Shown piece by piece: positions 7,268 through 14,568 of a DNA stretch of 16,189 nucleotides. A model generated the notes under the pieces. It was not told where the DNA came from. It worked only from the letters and a program-made list of their open reading frames with translations, and did no database searches. Location: NCBI GenBank assembly GCA_964584125.1, contig CAZOYP010000059.1, positions 1-16,189 on the forward strand, given 5' to 3'. The translations under genes and the position numbers were made by a program. The stretch is from Nitromaritima sp964584125 (GTDB taxonomy: Bacteria > Nitrospinota > Nitrospinia > Nitrospinales > VA-1). Numbering within the stretch: the stretch's first letter is position 1; each line of letters begins with the position of its first letter.

Positions 7268-7738
7268 GTGAAAAAAAATATTTTTTTAAATCTTTTAATG
7301 CTCGGGTTTTGCACTACTTTTATTTCCTTTTCTTGGGCCGGTGATGATGCCGAAACAGCTGCAATGCGATCAGCCTGTGACAATGAAAAGAACTCCGCTG
7401 CCTGCTTTAGAATGGGGGAAAGGTACCGTATCGTTGACCGAGATAATAAAACTGCTTTCAAGTTTTATAAAAGCGCCTGTGAAGCAGATTATATGACAGG
7501 ATGTACTTATGGAGGTAACCTTCTTTATATGAAGGGCACTCAATACAGTAAAGAATGGAAAGAAGCAAAAAAAATGTATCAAAAGGCCTGTGATGCAGGT
7601 GAGGATCCGTCTTGTTTTAATTTAGGGTCAATTAATTACAGAGAAGGAAGACAAAAAAAAGCAATAAAATTTTATAAACAAGCTTGCAAAATGGGAAATC
7701 AGGCTGGTTGCGCAAAGGAACAAAGATTGAAACGATGA
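7268..7738 (+). CDS. Exported Sel1-repeat protein with paired cysteines (Hcp-like)
   Basis: The protein has 156 residues and a GTG start, chosen because AGGAGG lies 10 bases upstream at 7252-7257 and the signal peptide begins there. Residues 1-24 (KKN, a hydrophobic core, SWA) form a Sec signal with likely cleavage after A24. The mature part is Sel1-type helical repeats (AxFKFYKSACE, AKKMYQKACD, AIKFYKQACK). Cysteines come in pairs 8-9 residues apart: 37/46, 71/79, 108/116, 140/148. This is the disulphide pattern of the Helicobacter cysteine-rich proteins, in which each pair clamps a repeat, so the protein is probably periplasmic or secreted. Such repeats mediate protein-protein contact; the partner is unknown. 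Its stop overlaps the start of the next LRR gene (ATGA). Confidence 0.85.
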   Translation: MKKNIFLNLLMLGFCTTFISFSWAGDDAETAAMRSACDNEKNSAACFRMGERYRIVDRDNKTAFKFYKSACEADYMTGCTYGGNLLYMKGTQYSKEWKEAKKMYQKACDAGEDPSCFNLGSINYREGRQKKAIKFYKQACKMGNQAGCAKEQRLKR

Positions 7739-8400
7739 AAAAAGTTGAAAAGCTGAAAAACTGGGAGGAACTTGTTAACGACGGGGAACAATACGGAGAC
7801 TCCACAGGCGAACTAACACAAGACCAAAAAGCAGTTTTTGAAAATATCAAGGATCAAAAAATTCTTAAGCTACAGGATGCCTATGATTTTGTTAAAAGAG
7901 ATGAGGTTACAAGAGCTCATGGAATTAAGCTAGCTACCCTAGTCTCTGATTTTGAACCTTTAAGTTTAGTTCATACAATAATCATCACTCATAATAATCT
8001 GGGACCCGAAGGCTTAAAAATTATAGCTGCATCAAGCTCTTTACCTAAGGTAGCCTACCTTCATTTAGGTTCCAATAATCTAGGAGATGAAGGGCTAGAG
8101 ATTCTTGCTTCCTGCGATCTTTTCTCGGAAGTAAAAACACTCAATCTAGAACAAAATGGAATTACTGAGCGAGGAGCTAAAGCTTTGGCAACATCTTCTG
8201 CGTTAACTCAATTAACCTCACTAAATTTAGTTGACAACAGAATTGGCGATCAAGGTGCACTAGCCGTTGCAAACTCGGATACTTTGTCGAACTTAACCTA
8301 TCTGCATTTAGGAGGCAATCGGATAAAATCTGAGGCAGCAAAAGCAGCCCTTCGCGAATCTAAAAAGCTAACCCGGCTAAAAACACTTAAGGTCTTCTAA
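7735..8400 (+). CDS. Leucine-rich-repeat protein, RNI-like (copy 2)
   Basis: The protein has 221 residues. I chose the ATG at 7735 because it overlaps the stop of the Sel1 gene (ATGA), the usual sign of coupled translation. An in-frame ATG at 7684 would overlap the upstream gene by 55 bases. There is no signal peptide, so it should be cytoplasmic although its partner gene product is exported. The first 80 residues are helical and not recognised. Then four or five LRRs 27 residues apart follow (IIITHNNLGPEG, LHLGSNNLGDEG, LNLEQNGITERG, LNLVDNRIGDQG, LHLGGNRIKSEA), closing with LKTLKVF. The design matches the LRR proteins at 5702-6505 and 8511-9458. Function unknown. Confidence 0.82.
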   Translation: MKKVEKLKNWEELVNDGEQYGDSTGELTQDQKAVFENIKDQKILKLQDAYDFVKRDEVTRAHGIKLATLVSDFEPLSLVHTIIITHNNLGPEGLKIIAASSSLPKVAYLHLGSNNLGDEGLEILASCDLFSEVKTLNLEQNGITERGAKALATSSALTQLTSLNLVDNRIGDQGALAVANSDTLSNLTYLHLGGNRIKSEAAKAALRESKKLTRLKTLKVF

Positions 8401-8444
8401 ACAAATATTCTTGGGAAAAGCCTTATGCTCAGAAGAATGGGCTG

Positions 8445-8506
8445 TTCCTTGGTGAGGAATTATGATTTTTTTTATCATATCCACTTGTTTAATAAAGAGC
8501 ACCAAG
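8445..8506. terminator. Nested inverted repeats between convergent genes, possible bidirectional terminator
   Basis: TTCCT-tggtg-AGGAA (8445-8459) is followed by TATGAT-T7-ATCATA (8461-8479). An outer pair CTTGGTG (8448-8454) and CACCAAG (8500-8506) encloses the second one. T runs follow the first hairpin on the plus strand and A runs give U runs in reverse. The stems are short and AT-rich, so strength is doubtful. Confidence 0.4.
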
Positions 8507-8510
8507 TTCC

Positions 8511-9458
8511 TTAATTAGATAACTCAGGGTCTTCTGGACGTAATAGTTCAGGCCGAGAATAATTAACTAAACCTGGCGTGGTCTCTACCCCCTCTTGAAG
8601 AACAAGTGTCTTTAAGTTAGTCAAAATTTTAGTTTCATGTATTGCCTTCGCACCTGCCGGACCAAAAGCGTTTCGTCCCATGTAAAGGTGTGTCAGCCCG
8701 CTTAATTGATTCGAAGTTCCAATAGATTTAGCACCCTCGTCTCCAATCATATTCTGAGAAAGGTTGAGTACTTTGAGGTTTCTTAAATTGGAAGTTTCGG
8801 CAATGATTCTTACCCCCTCGTCACTAAACTTATTTGCCGCTAGATTAAGCTCTTCAAGATTTTCTGCAATTTTACCACTGAGCAGTGATCGGACCCCCTC
8901 AGCATCTAAATAACTACGTTCAAGATCAAGTTTTTTGAGGCATGGAAGCTTATCAGATACACCGACAGCAACAGCGGTTTTATTTCCAGCTTCCATCCAA
9001 CCTATATCAAGGGATTCTAATTGCGGAAAATTCGATGATTTAACAAAATCTACCAGGGAATCGTCGGTTAACTTATTGTCTGATAACGAGAGTGATTTGA
9101 TATTTTTTAAACTAGCTGTTGAAGAATTGGCCCACACCTTTATCCCTTCATCTGTTATAAAATTAACTCCAAGCTTTAAGACTTCAAGCTTCAGCAACTG
9201 ACTCGATTCGCTCAAGATTTTTAACGCCTCGTCTCCAATTTGATTATCCTCTAAATCCAAAACCAGAACCTCGCTAACTTGAACGGACCTTGCCAATAAA
9301 GTGATTTCATCTGTAGAATAATATTTACCCGATAGCTTTAGTACCGTAGAGTTTTCTTCTAAACTAATTGAAATAGCTTGTTCAATTCTTGGACTCAGTT
9401 CTTCTAAAGTTGGCCTACTGTTATCATACTCGGCGTCACCACCTCTAATAATACCCAT
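8511..9458 (-). CDS. Leucine-rich-repeat protein, RNI-like (copy 3)
   Basis: At 315 residues this is the largest of the three LRR proteins here. It has no signal peptide or membrane helix. LRRs run from about residue 55 to 290 (LKLSGKYYS, LDLEDNQIGDEA, LKLGVNFITDEG, LSLSDNKLTDDS, LDLERSYLDAEG, LNLAANKFSDEG, LNLSQNMIGDEG, LYMGRNAFGPAG), mostly 27 residues per unit, in the ribonuclease-inhibitor-like pattern. About 25 non-repetitive residues follow. A clear AGGAG lies eight bases before the ATG. It follows coaX by 59 bases on the same strand and may share its transcript. Function unknown. Confidence 0.85.
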   Translation of the reverse strand: MGIIRGGDAEYDNSRPTLEELSPRIEQAISISLEENSTVLKLSGKYYSTDEITLLARSVQVSEVLVLDLEDNQIGDEALKILSESSQLLKLEVLKLGVNFITDEGIKVWANSSTASLKNIKSLSLSDNKLTDDSLVDFVKSSNFPQLESLDIGWMEAGNKTAVAVGVSDKLPCLKKLDLERSYLDAEGVRSLLSGKIAENLEELNLAANKFSDEGVRIIAETSNLRNLKVLNLSQNMIGDEGAKSIGTSNQLSGLTHLYMGRNAFGPAGAKAIHETKILTNLKTLVLQEGVETTPGLVNYSRPELLRPEDPELSN

Positions 9459-9517
9459 TAAAACGCTCCTAAAAAAATACTTCGGCTATTCCCTATAATA
9501 GCTGGAATAAATAAGGA

Positions 9518-10285
9518 CTATCTCTGATTTCTTTGGTGTATAATACGCAAGCCTTCAAGAGTTAGAAAGGGGTCAATAGTGTCTATTGATTTAGCTTTAG
9601 AAGCTATTAAGTCAACTATCCCCCCAGTTGCAACAACACGGGCTTTTTCTTGAAGTTCTTCCTGTATCTTCAAAACCATTCCATCAATCATACTAATGAA
9701 TCCATAAATTGTCCCTGAATGAATGCTCTCAATCGTCGACTTTCCTATAACATGATCAGGCTCTGCCATCTCAACGCGAGGCAGTTTAGCCGCATTTTTA
9801 AAAAGAGCCTCTAAAGATAATTGAACGCCAGGGAAAATAGCCCCCCCAAGATACTCGCCTTTTTTAGAAACAGCATCAAATGTTGTTGCAGTACCAAAAT
9901 CGACTATGATCAGCGGCCCTCCATATTTCTCATAAGCAGCCACAGAATTGACAATACGATCGGCACCTACTTCAGCAGGATTTTTATAAAGTATCGATAT
10001 TCCAGTCTTAATTCCAGGGCCAACGATTAGAGGATCACACGAAAAATATTTTCCGCTCATCTCCTTTAAAATAGGGATCAAAGGTGGAACCACACAAGCA
10101 ACAATAATATCATCAATAATTTTAACTTCTACATCATTAAGAAGAATGAATTCTTTGATTAGTACCCAATATTCATCAGAGGTACGCGTCCGTTCAGTTC
10201 GAATACGCCAGTGGGTCAAAAGTTTACTCCCAGAGAATAAACCAATAACATTATTAGAATTGCCAACATCGATAGCAAGTAACAC
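9518..10285 (-). CDS. coaX: Type III pantothenate kinase
   Basis: This 255-residue enzyme makes 4'-phosphopantothenate, the first step of coenzyme A synthesis. Motifs in order: the phosphate-binding loop LLAIDVGNSN (2-11), the TRTSDEYW region, GPGIKTG, GADRIVN, and VDFGTATTFDAV, all diagnostic of CoaX (ASKHA fold) as opposed to CoaA. The start is GTG at 10285, supported by GGGAG eight bases upstream. A family trait is dependence on a monovalent cation. An LRR gene follows downstream. The local promoter is weak (TTGCCC at 10355-10350 and TAATAA at 10331-10326 on the minus strand, 18 apart). Confidence 0.96.
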   Translation of the reverse strand: MLLAIDVGNSNNVIGLFSGSKLLTHWRIRTERTRTSDEYWVLIKEFILLNDVEVKIIDDIIVACVVPPLIPILKEMSGKYFSCDPLIVGPGIKTGISILYKNPAEVGADRIVNSVAAYEKYGGPLIIVDFGTATTFDAVSKKGEYLGGAIFPGVQLSLEALFKNAAKLPRVEMAEPDHVIGKSTIESIHSGTIYGFISMIDGMVLKIQEELQEKARVVATGGIVDLIASKAKSIDTIDPFLTLEGLRIIHQRNQR

Positions 10286-10492
10286 TGACAGAACTCCCGT
10301 TTAATTTAATACTTATTAAAGTTATTTATTATTTAATGGTTTTTGTAATGGGCAAAGCAGTTTTCCAACCTTTTTACCTCTAAACCACAATAATATTAAC
10401 TAAAAGTCGACATTGTACTTTAGCTACTTATCACTAAAAAAGGAACAAATTACATCAATATAATTTAGTCGAAAAACTCAAAAACACGACCC

Positions 10493-10521
10493 TTTGCACT
10501 AGATAGTTTTTAAGCTATAAT
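10493..10521 (+). promoter_or_regulatory. Promoter of the small gene at 10594
   Basis: TTTGCA (10493-10498) is followed after 17 bases by a perfect TATAAT (10516-10521). Transcription would start near 10528, giving a leader of about 66 bases. Confidence 0.6.
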
Positions 10522-10540
10522 TTCTACCATAGTTTTCAAA

Positions 10541-10558
10541 AAAGTTTTAGTAAACTTT
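10541..10558 (+). promoter_or_regulatory. Inverted repeat in the leader of the small gene
   Basis: AAAGTTT-TAGT-AAACTTT is a perfect seven-base stem with a four-base loop, just after the predicted transcription start. The right arm could instead pair with TAAAG near 10565-10569 (CTTTA...TAAAG), so two exclusive folds exist. Both are AT-rich and weak, so a regulatory role is speculative. A protein-binding dyad is equally possible. Confidence 0.35.
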
Positions 10559-10593
10559 AACTAACTAAAGTCAAATTTAAAGAACCTCAATAT

Positions 10594-10815
10594 ATGACCG
10601 AAGATCAAAATCATATTGAAATGGAAGACATCTCTATTTATCCCCTTCAGCGGTCTGCTGACTATTCTTATTGGGAAGCAATTAATTTTGAAGACCTCCA
10701 AACAAGTGTTTTAGACAAACTTTCTGATGAAAAACTAAAGACATTTTTTGGTGTGGTAAGAAATGGAAGCGCGTTTAAATTAGGGGACTATTTTTATAGA
10801 ATTAACGCAGACTAA
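10594..10815 (+). CDS. Small acidic protein of unknown function
   Basis: The protein has 73 residues, is acidic and rich in aromatics (YSYWEAINFEDL, GDYFYRINAD), with no signal peptide, membrane helix or cysteine. I do not recognise a family. The ATG at 10594 is preferred for length; another in-frame ATG lies at 10621. No Shine-Dalgarno is visible before either. Support for a real gene comes from the good promoter upstream, the absence of any other gene in this stretch and ordinary codon use. It ends about 100 bases before the HspQ-like gene on the same strand and may be co-transcribed with it. Confidence 0.5.
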   Translation: MTEDQNHIEMEDISIYPLQRSADYSYWEAINFEDLQTSVLDKLSDEKLKTFFGVVRNGSAFKLGDYFYRINAD

Positions 10816-10916
10816 CACATCACAAATTATCCTTAAATCCGCGGTAGTTTTGTTAATAAAAAATTTATAGCTTCCCACCTAAATTATGGATCTAGTATTC
10901 TGGAAAAGTGATATTC

Positions 10917-11162
10917 ATGTCTGATTCCACCTCAAAGTATAAATTTACTTTCGGCCAGCAAGTTCATCATAAACTCTTCGATTATTATGGGGTAATTGTT
11001 GCTGTAGACCCTTGTTATAAAGGGGATGATCAATGGTATGAAATTGTGGCTCGCTCGCGCCCACCGAAAGAAAAACCTTGGTATCACGTAAAAAAAACTG
11101 ACGGGATGGAAACTTACGTCGCAGAACGTAACTTAGAAAGCAATCCAGCAACAAATAACTGA
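10917..11162 (+). CDS. HspQ/YccV-like small protein
   Basis: The protein has 81 residues from the ATG at 10917. A GTG at 10908 would add three residues but leaves almost no room for a ribosome-binding site. The pattern FGQQVHHKLFDYYGVIVAVDP, then PWYHV, then TYVAERNLE matches the YccV/HspQ domain (also called hemimethylated-DNA-binding domain). In E. coli HspQ is a small heat-shock protein that promotes degradation of some proteins, including as a Lon specificity factor. This version is shorter than E. coli HspQ (105) because it lacks most of the C-terminal tail. It converges with the small membrane protein at 11182. Family assignment is firm; the biological role is inferred. Confidence 0.8.
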   Translation: MSDSTSKYKFTFGQQVHHKLFDYYGVIVAVDPCYKGDDQWYEIVARSRPPKEKPWYHVKKTDGMETYVAERNLESNPATNN

Positions 11163-11181
11163 CTTATTAGCTACTTCCATT

Positions 11182-11502
11182 TTACTCTACAAAAATACCA
11201 GAGTAAAAGGCGACCAGAAAGATCAAAAAACCACCCCATAAATTTCGCGCTAAACTTTGGCTATGCTTAAAGGTTTCAAAATCTTTCGAAGATTCTTCAT
11301 TACGATCAAACAATAACCAGTATTCAAGAACTAACCAAATGGGTGGAAGCAATGTCCAAGCCGCGAATATAACTTCACGAGGACACGCATCTAAATGCGA
11401 GCGATAGGTGTAAAATAAACCGACTATCGCTAGAGCTGGTCCCAAAATTTTCCTGACTTTAGCTTTTTTCCACTTCTTGATAACTTTATTTTCGCTAGTC
11501 AT
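11182..11502 (-). CDS. Small membrane protein, about three helices
   Basis: The protein has 106 residues. After a basic N-terminus (KKWKKAKVRK, 9-18) come three hydrophobic segments at about 19-33, 43-64 and 88-104. Between the second and third is a hydrophilic loop (DRNEESSKDFETFKH). The positive N-terminus suggests it stays in the cytoplasm. I do not recognise a family. GGAT lies about nine bases before the ATG. It lies downstream of the sphingolipid cluster on the same strand, separated from it by 102 bases, so a link is possible but unproven. Confidence 0.6.
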   Translation of the reverse strand: MTSENKVIKKWKKAKVRKILGPALAIVGLFYTYRSHLDACPREVIFAAWTLLPPIWLVLEYWLLFDRNEESSKDFETFKHSQSLARNLWGGFLIFLVAFYSGIFVE

Positions 11503-11604
11503 TTTATTTATCCATTAGTTAAACAAAAAAACTCGAACTCTACCTGACGCAAACAATAGAACAACACAATTACTTTAGATTCACTTTCAAAAAATAGGTA
11601 ATTT

Positions 11605-12453
11605 CTAAGCTTGGGTCCGATGGTAGATCATAATGAAAACAAATTGCAAAGCTAAAAAACAAACTAATGGGAATAATAAACTTTCTACCACCCCAAATAA
11701 TGACATTAGCACCAAAAAAAATAATGGCAAGTCCACTCCGTTCCAACTCCAGGCAATCATCAAAGGTTTGATTCTTTTTTGATATTTTTGCCTCTCATCT
11801 GAAGACAACAAAGAATCATTATAATTTTCCTTTTCACTTCCCGTAAATTTAGCAAGACTTGTAAAATAACCACAAAAAATTAATCGCTGAAATTGAAGGT
11901 AGTAATAATATACTTTAAATAAAGTTGAGTTATTTTTAGAAATTTTTAAATAAGTGTCTAATATTTCTTTAACGCTCCCATCATATCCTTTTTGGATAGT
12001 GGTTATGATTGTGAGTTTACAGTAATCGTAGGCTATTCCTCGCAAGATAGTAATCAAACCAAAAACAACCAATGGGATATGCTCTTTGTCGATACCAGTC
12101 ATCACCCCTGTGAGAACAGACAAGTAAATAACATAGCCAGCAATACCATCTAAAAGTCGACCAAAATCACTAGAGCACCCTTTAGCACGAGCCAATTGGC
12201 CATCCACACAATCCAAAATCAACACAATTTCTAATAAAATACCTGCAAAAAAGAATGCCTGTAATGTACCAATACTAAAAATATATGCTGAAACCAGTCC
12301 AACAAAAACCGAAAAATAAGTGACTTGATTCGGAGTAACCCTGGTATTTTTTAATGTTTGCACAATACTCGCTGCTAGAGGATTGTGAAGGTAGCGATTT
12401 ACTGGTTCAATTATTTCTTCAACCGAAGAAACTTGGGTTGTCGATACATTCAT
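11605..12453 (-). CDS. CDP-alcohol phosphatidyltransferase-like membrane protein, fourth motif Asp missing
   Basis: The protein has 282 residues and several membrane helices. The family motif D-x2-D-G-x2-A-R-x8-G-x3-D-x3-D is visible: D81, D84, G85, A88/R89, G98, D102. Position 106, where the fourth aspartate (usually taken as the catalytic base) belongs, is glycine (LLDGIAGYV; codon GGC, one base from GAC). Family members move a phospho-alcohol from a CDP-linked donor to an acceptor alcohol in the membrane. As last gene of the sphingolipid cluster, five bases behind the candidate ceramide reductase, it could put a phospho-head group on ceramide. That is inference, and the missing aspartate means either altered chemistry or loss of activity. 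No Shine-Dalgarno is seen; coupling to the upstream gene is likely. Confidence 0.8.
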   Translation of the reverse strand: MNVSTTQVSSVEEIIEPVNRYLHNPLAASIVQTLKNTRVTPNQVTYFSVFVGLVSAYIFSIGTLQAFFFAGILLEIVLILDCVDGQLARAKGCSSDFGRLLDGIAGYVIYLSVLTGVMTGIDKEHIPLVVFGLITILRGIAYDYCKLTIITTIQKGYDGSVKEILDTYLKISKNNSTLFKVYYYYLQFQRLIFCGYFTSLAKFTGSEKENYNDSLLSSDERQKYQKRIKPLMIAWSWNGVDLPLFFLVLMSLFGVVESLLFPLVCFLALQFVFIMIYHRTQA

Positions 12454-12458
12454 TTTTT

Positions 12459-13469
12459 TTATAACCAGTTATTTTTCTTACACCAATCAATTGTCTCTTT
12501 TAGACCTTTTTCTAAATCATATTTTGGCTGAAATCTATGCGATTCAAAAAATTCTTTTGGAGATGCAACCCACGATGTTTGGCAAACATCAATAACTCTT
12601 TGCCTATCGAAAAATGCTGGCTTAGAACCAAATAAAGCTAAAGTCTCAAAGAAAAAAGAAAAAAAAGGGAGTAACATCTCTGGAATAAGTAAAGGTTTAG
12701 CGCGTACATTAAGAGTTTGCGTTGCAAATTCCGAAATATTTTTCCAAGTATATGATTCGCCATCAGTGACATAATACAATCTACTGCTCTGGGGGAAACA
12801 AGCCGCTGCTTGGACAATAGCTCTAACAATATCTTTAACGTAAACCAAGGATAGCTCACGCCTACTTGTGCCCACTTTTATATTCCAACCTTGGCTCAAA
12901 GCTTTTAAATAAACAAAGAAATTTTTCTCTCGAGGGCCATAAACTACTGGAGGTCGAATAATCACAATAGGAAGGGATGAGGCGGCATATTTTAATGCTA
13001 TTTTTTCTCCCGCAAGCTTTGACTCCCCATAATAAGTAACAGGGTTACATAGATTTTTTTCTTGAGCTGGTTCACCTTCAATGCTAGGCCCTGCTGCGGC
13101 TAGACTACTTAAATGAATTATTGCCTTTATGTTCTCCCCAATCGCTAAACACCTTTTATAAAGATTCTCGCAGGAGTTTACATTGCCATAAAAATAATCG
13201 TTTCTTGTTTTAGCCTTGGTCAGACCGGCACAGTGAAAAAGATAGTCGGCTTCCTTAAGACAATCAATAGGCGAGTTTTGTAATAGATCAACAACATGAA
13301 CTTTTACTCGATCTGATTTATTCAACCATTTTTGGTCACTAGTTTCCCGGACTAAAGCGTGAACAGCACAACCATGCTCAACTAAAAAATCAACTAAATG
13401 ACTTCCAATAAAACCTGTGGAACCCGTAACAACAACGGTGGTATTTTTAAGAGAGGACATTCCGTTCAT
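12459..13469 (-). CDS. NAD(P)-dependent epimerase/dehydratase-type SDR, candidate ceramide reductase
   Basis: This 336-residue extended short-chain dehydrogenase has the nucleotide-binding TGSTGFIG at 15-22 and acid D61 (HVVDLL). The active site is S121/S122 with Y147 and K151 (YGESK), followed by RPPVVYGP. The general family covers sugar epimerases and 3-beta-hydroxysteroid-type enzymes. The specific call rests on context. In Caulobacter an SDR of this kind (CerR) reduces 3-ketoceramide and is encoded with serine palmitoyltransferase. Here the gene sits directly behind a serine palmitoyltransferase and a GNAT protein and overlaps the latter by 23 bases. The first ATG (13469) is used; another lies at 13460. 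Confidence 0.75.
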   Translation of the reverse strand: MNGMSSLKNTTVVVTGSTGFIGSHLVDFLVEHGCAVHALVRETSDQKWLNKSDRVKVHVVDLLQNSPIDCLKEADYLFHCAGLTKAKTRNDYFYGNVNSCENLYKRCLAIGENIKAIIHLSSLAAAGPSIEGEPAQEKNLCNPVTYYGESKLAGEKIALKYAASSLPIVIIRPPVVYGPREKNFFVYLKALSQGWNIKVGTSRRELSLVYVKDIVRAIVQAAACFPQSSRLYYVTDGESYTWKNISEFATQTLNVRAKPLLIPEMLLPFFSFFFETLALFGSKPAFFDRQRVIDVCQTSWVASPKEFFESHRFQPKYDLEKGLKETIDWCKKNNWL

Positions 13470-14568
13470 AAATTCGGTGTCTTTTATAAATAACGCCGCC
13501 TAGGCGATAAATAGGTGCAAGCATATTTTTATTATCTTCAAGCACCCACGACATATCGCACCACTTTATTTTTTTTTCTAAAAATTTTTTATAAGTTTCG
13601 TAATAGAGCGCAGTGTCAATTCCAATGCGCCGATATTTTTCATTAACGCCTAAAGCTACAACTCGGTATAATTTTAATTTATTTTTATTCCAAAAAAAAT
13701 TAACCCACCCAAATGGGAAAATTCTACCGTTCATTTTTTTTAAAATCGGATTAATATCCGGCATAGTCAACGAAAAGCCAATTGCCTTTCCATTGACTTC
13801 TGCAACAAAACAAAACTCTGGATGGAAGAAACTTCTAATTTCATTTGCAGAATATTTAAATTCACTTCTAGACATTGGGATGAAACCCCAATTATCTTTC
13901 CATGACTCGTTATAGATTCTCCACATACTATCTATTTCTTTGTCAAACTTATTCAAGCAAAACGGCCTTACAATAAAACGTTTTCTTTTTTTAATACGCG
14001 ACATTGCCGATTCAAGATATTCCGGCATATTTGGTAATTCCATCCTCAGAGAAACCAGATCCTTATATTTTCTAAACCCAAAACTCTCAATTTGATCCGA
14101 ATAATAACTAAAATTATATGGAATTCCTATAACTGGAGGGGTGTCAAAACCATCTACGAGCAAACCACATTCATGATTAATCGAAAAATTTACTGGACCA
14201 ATGAGTTTTTTAAATTTTTTTTTCCGACACCATTTTTCTGCTTCACTGAACAATAAATCGGAAGCCTGCTTATCATTAACCACTTCAAACATTCCAAAAA
14301 AACCTACCTGCTCGGACGAGCTTTTGTTATAAGTATAATTTTCGACAAGAGCAACTCTACCTACAACTGTTTGATTGTTAGAAACGACTAAAAAAAAATC
14401 AACTTTAGAATCTTTAAAAAATGGATTCGCGATAGGGTCTAAGAATCTTTTGCGCTCACTAATTAAAGGAGGAACCCACAGGGGAGAATCACCATAAATT
14501 TTCCATGGTAGCCGTATAAATTGGTTTTTATCGGTGGAGTTTTTTACCTCTTTAAGACTAAAAACCAT
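13447..14568 (-). CDS. GNAT-fold acyltransferase, candidate bacterial ceramide synthase
   Basis: This 373-residue protein of the YghO-like GNAT group is much longer than a single acetyltransferase. It looks like two GNAT-type halves: about 1-175 (WVPPLISERKRFLDP, FFLVV...VVGRVALVEN, GPVNFSINHECGLLVDG) and about 195-370. The second half carries the acyl-CoA pyrophosphate loop YRRIGID (312-318) and the end IYRLGGVIYKRHRIYE. Bacterial ceramide synthase (bCerS), which N-acylates 3-ketosphinganine, is a GNAT-fold enzyme unrelated to the eukaryotic one and is encoded near Spt and CerR. Fold and context fit that role, but I cannot verify orthology by alignment. Its start overlaps the stop of the spt gene by one base (TAATG). 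Confidence 0.7.
   Translation of the reverse strand: MVFSLKEVKNSTDKNQFIRLPWKIYGDSPLWVPPLISERKRFLDPIANPFFKDSKVDFFLVVSNNQTVVGRVALVENYTYNKSSSEQVGFFGMFEVVNDKQASDLLFSEAEKWCRKKKFKKLIGPVNFSINHECGLLVDGFDTPPVIGIPYNFSYYSDQIESFGFRKYKDLVSLRMELPNMPEYLESAMSRIKKRKRFIVRPFCLNKFDKEIDSMWRIYNESWKDNWGFIPMSRSEFKYSANEIRSFFHPEFCFVAEVNGKAIGFSLTMPDINPILKKMNGRIFPFGWVNFFWNKNKLKLYRVVALGVNEKYRRIGIDTALYYETYKKFLEKKIKWCDMSWVLEDNKNMLAPIYRLGGVIYKRHRIYERNVLS

Larger units (their letters stand above)
10286..10593. other. AT-rich divergent intergenic region between coaX and a small gene
   Basis: The 308 bases hold no gene that I can support. On the right is a strong plus-strand promoter and a leader hairpin, listed separately. 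On the left is only a weak candidate promoter for coaX. Confidence 0.6.

Noticed and set aside
7684..7734. Extended N-terminus for the second LRR protein
   Set aside because: It would overlap the Sel1 gene by 55 bases; the residues (KSGWLRKGTK) do not continue the protein's character, and ATGA coupling at 7735 explains initiation better.
12638..12859. Out-of-frame open reading frame inside the SDR gene
   Set aside because: Same strand but another frame within a well-supported gene; composition is a shadow.
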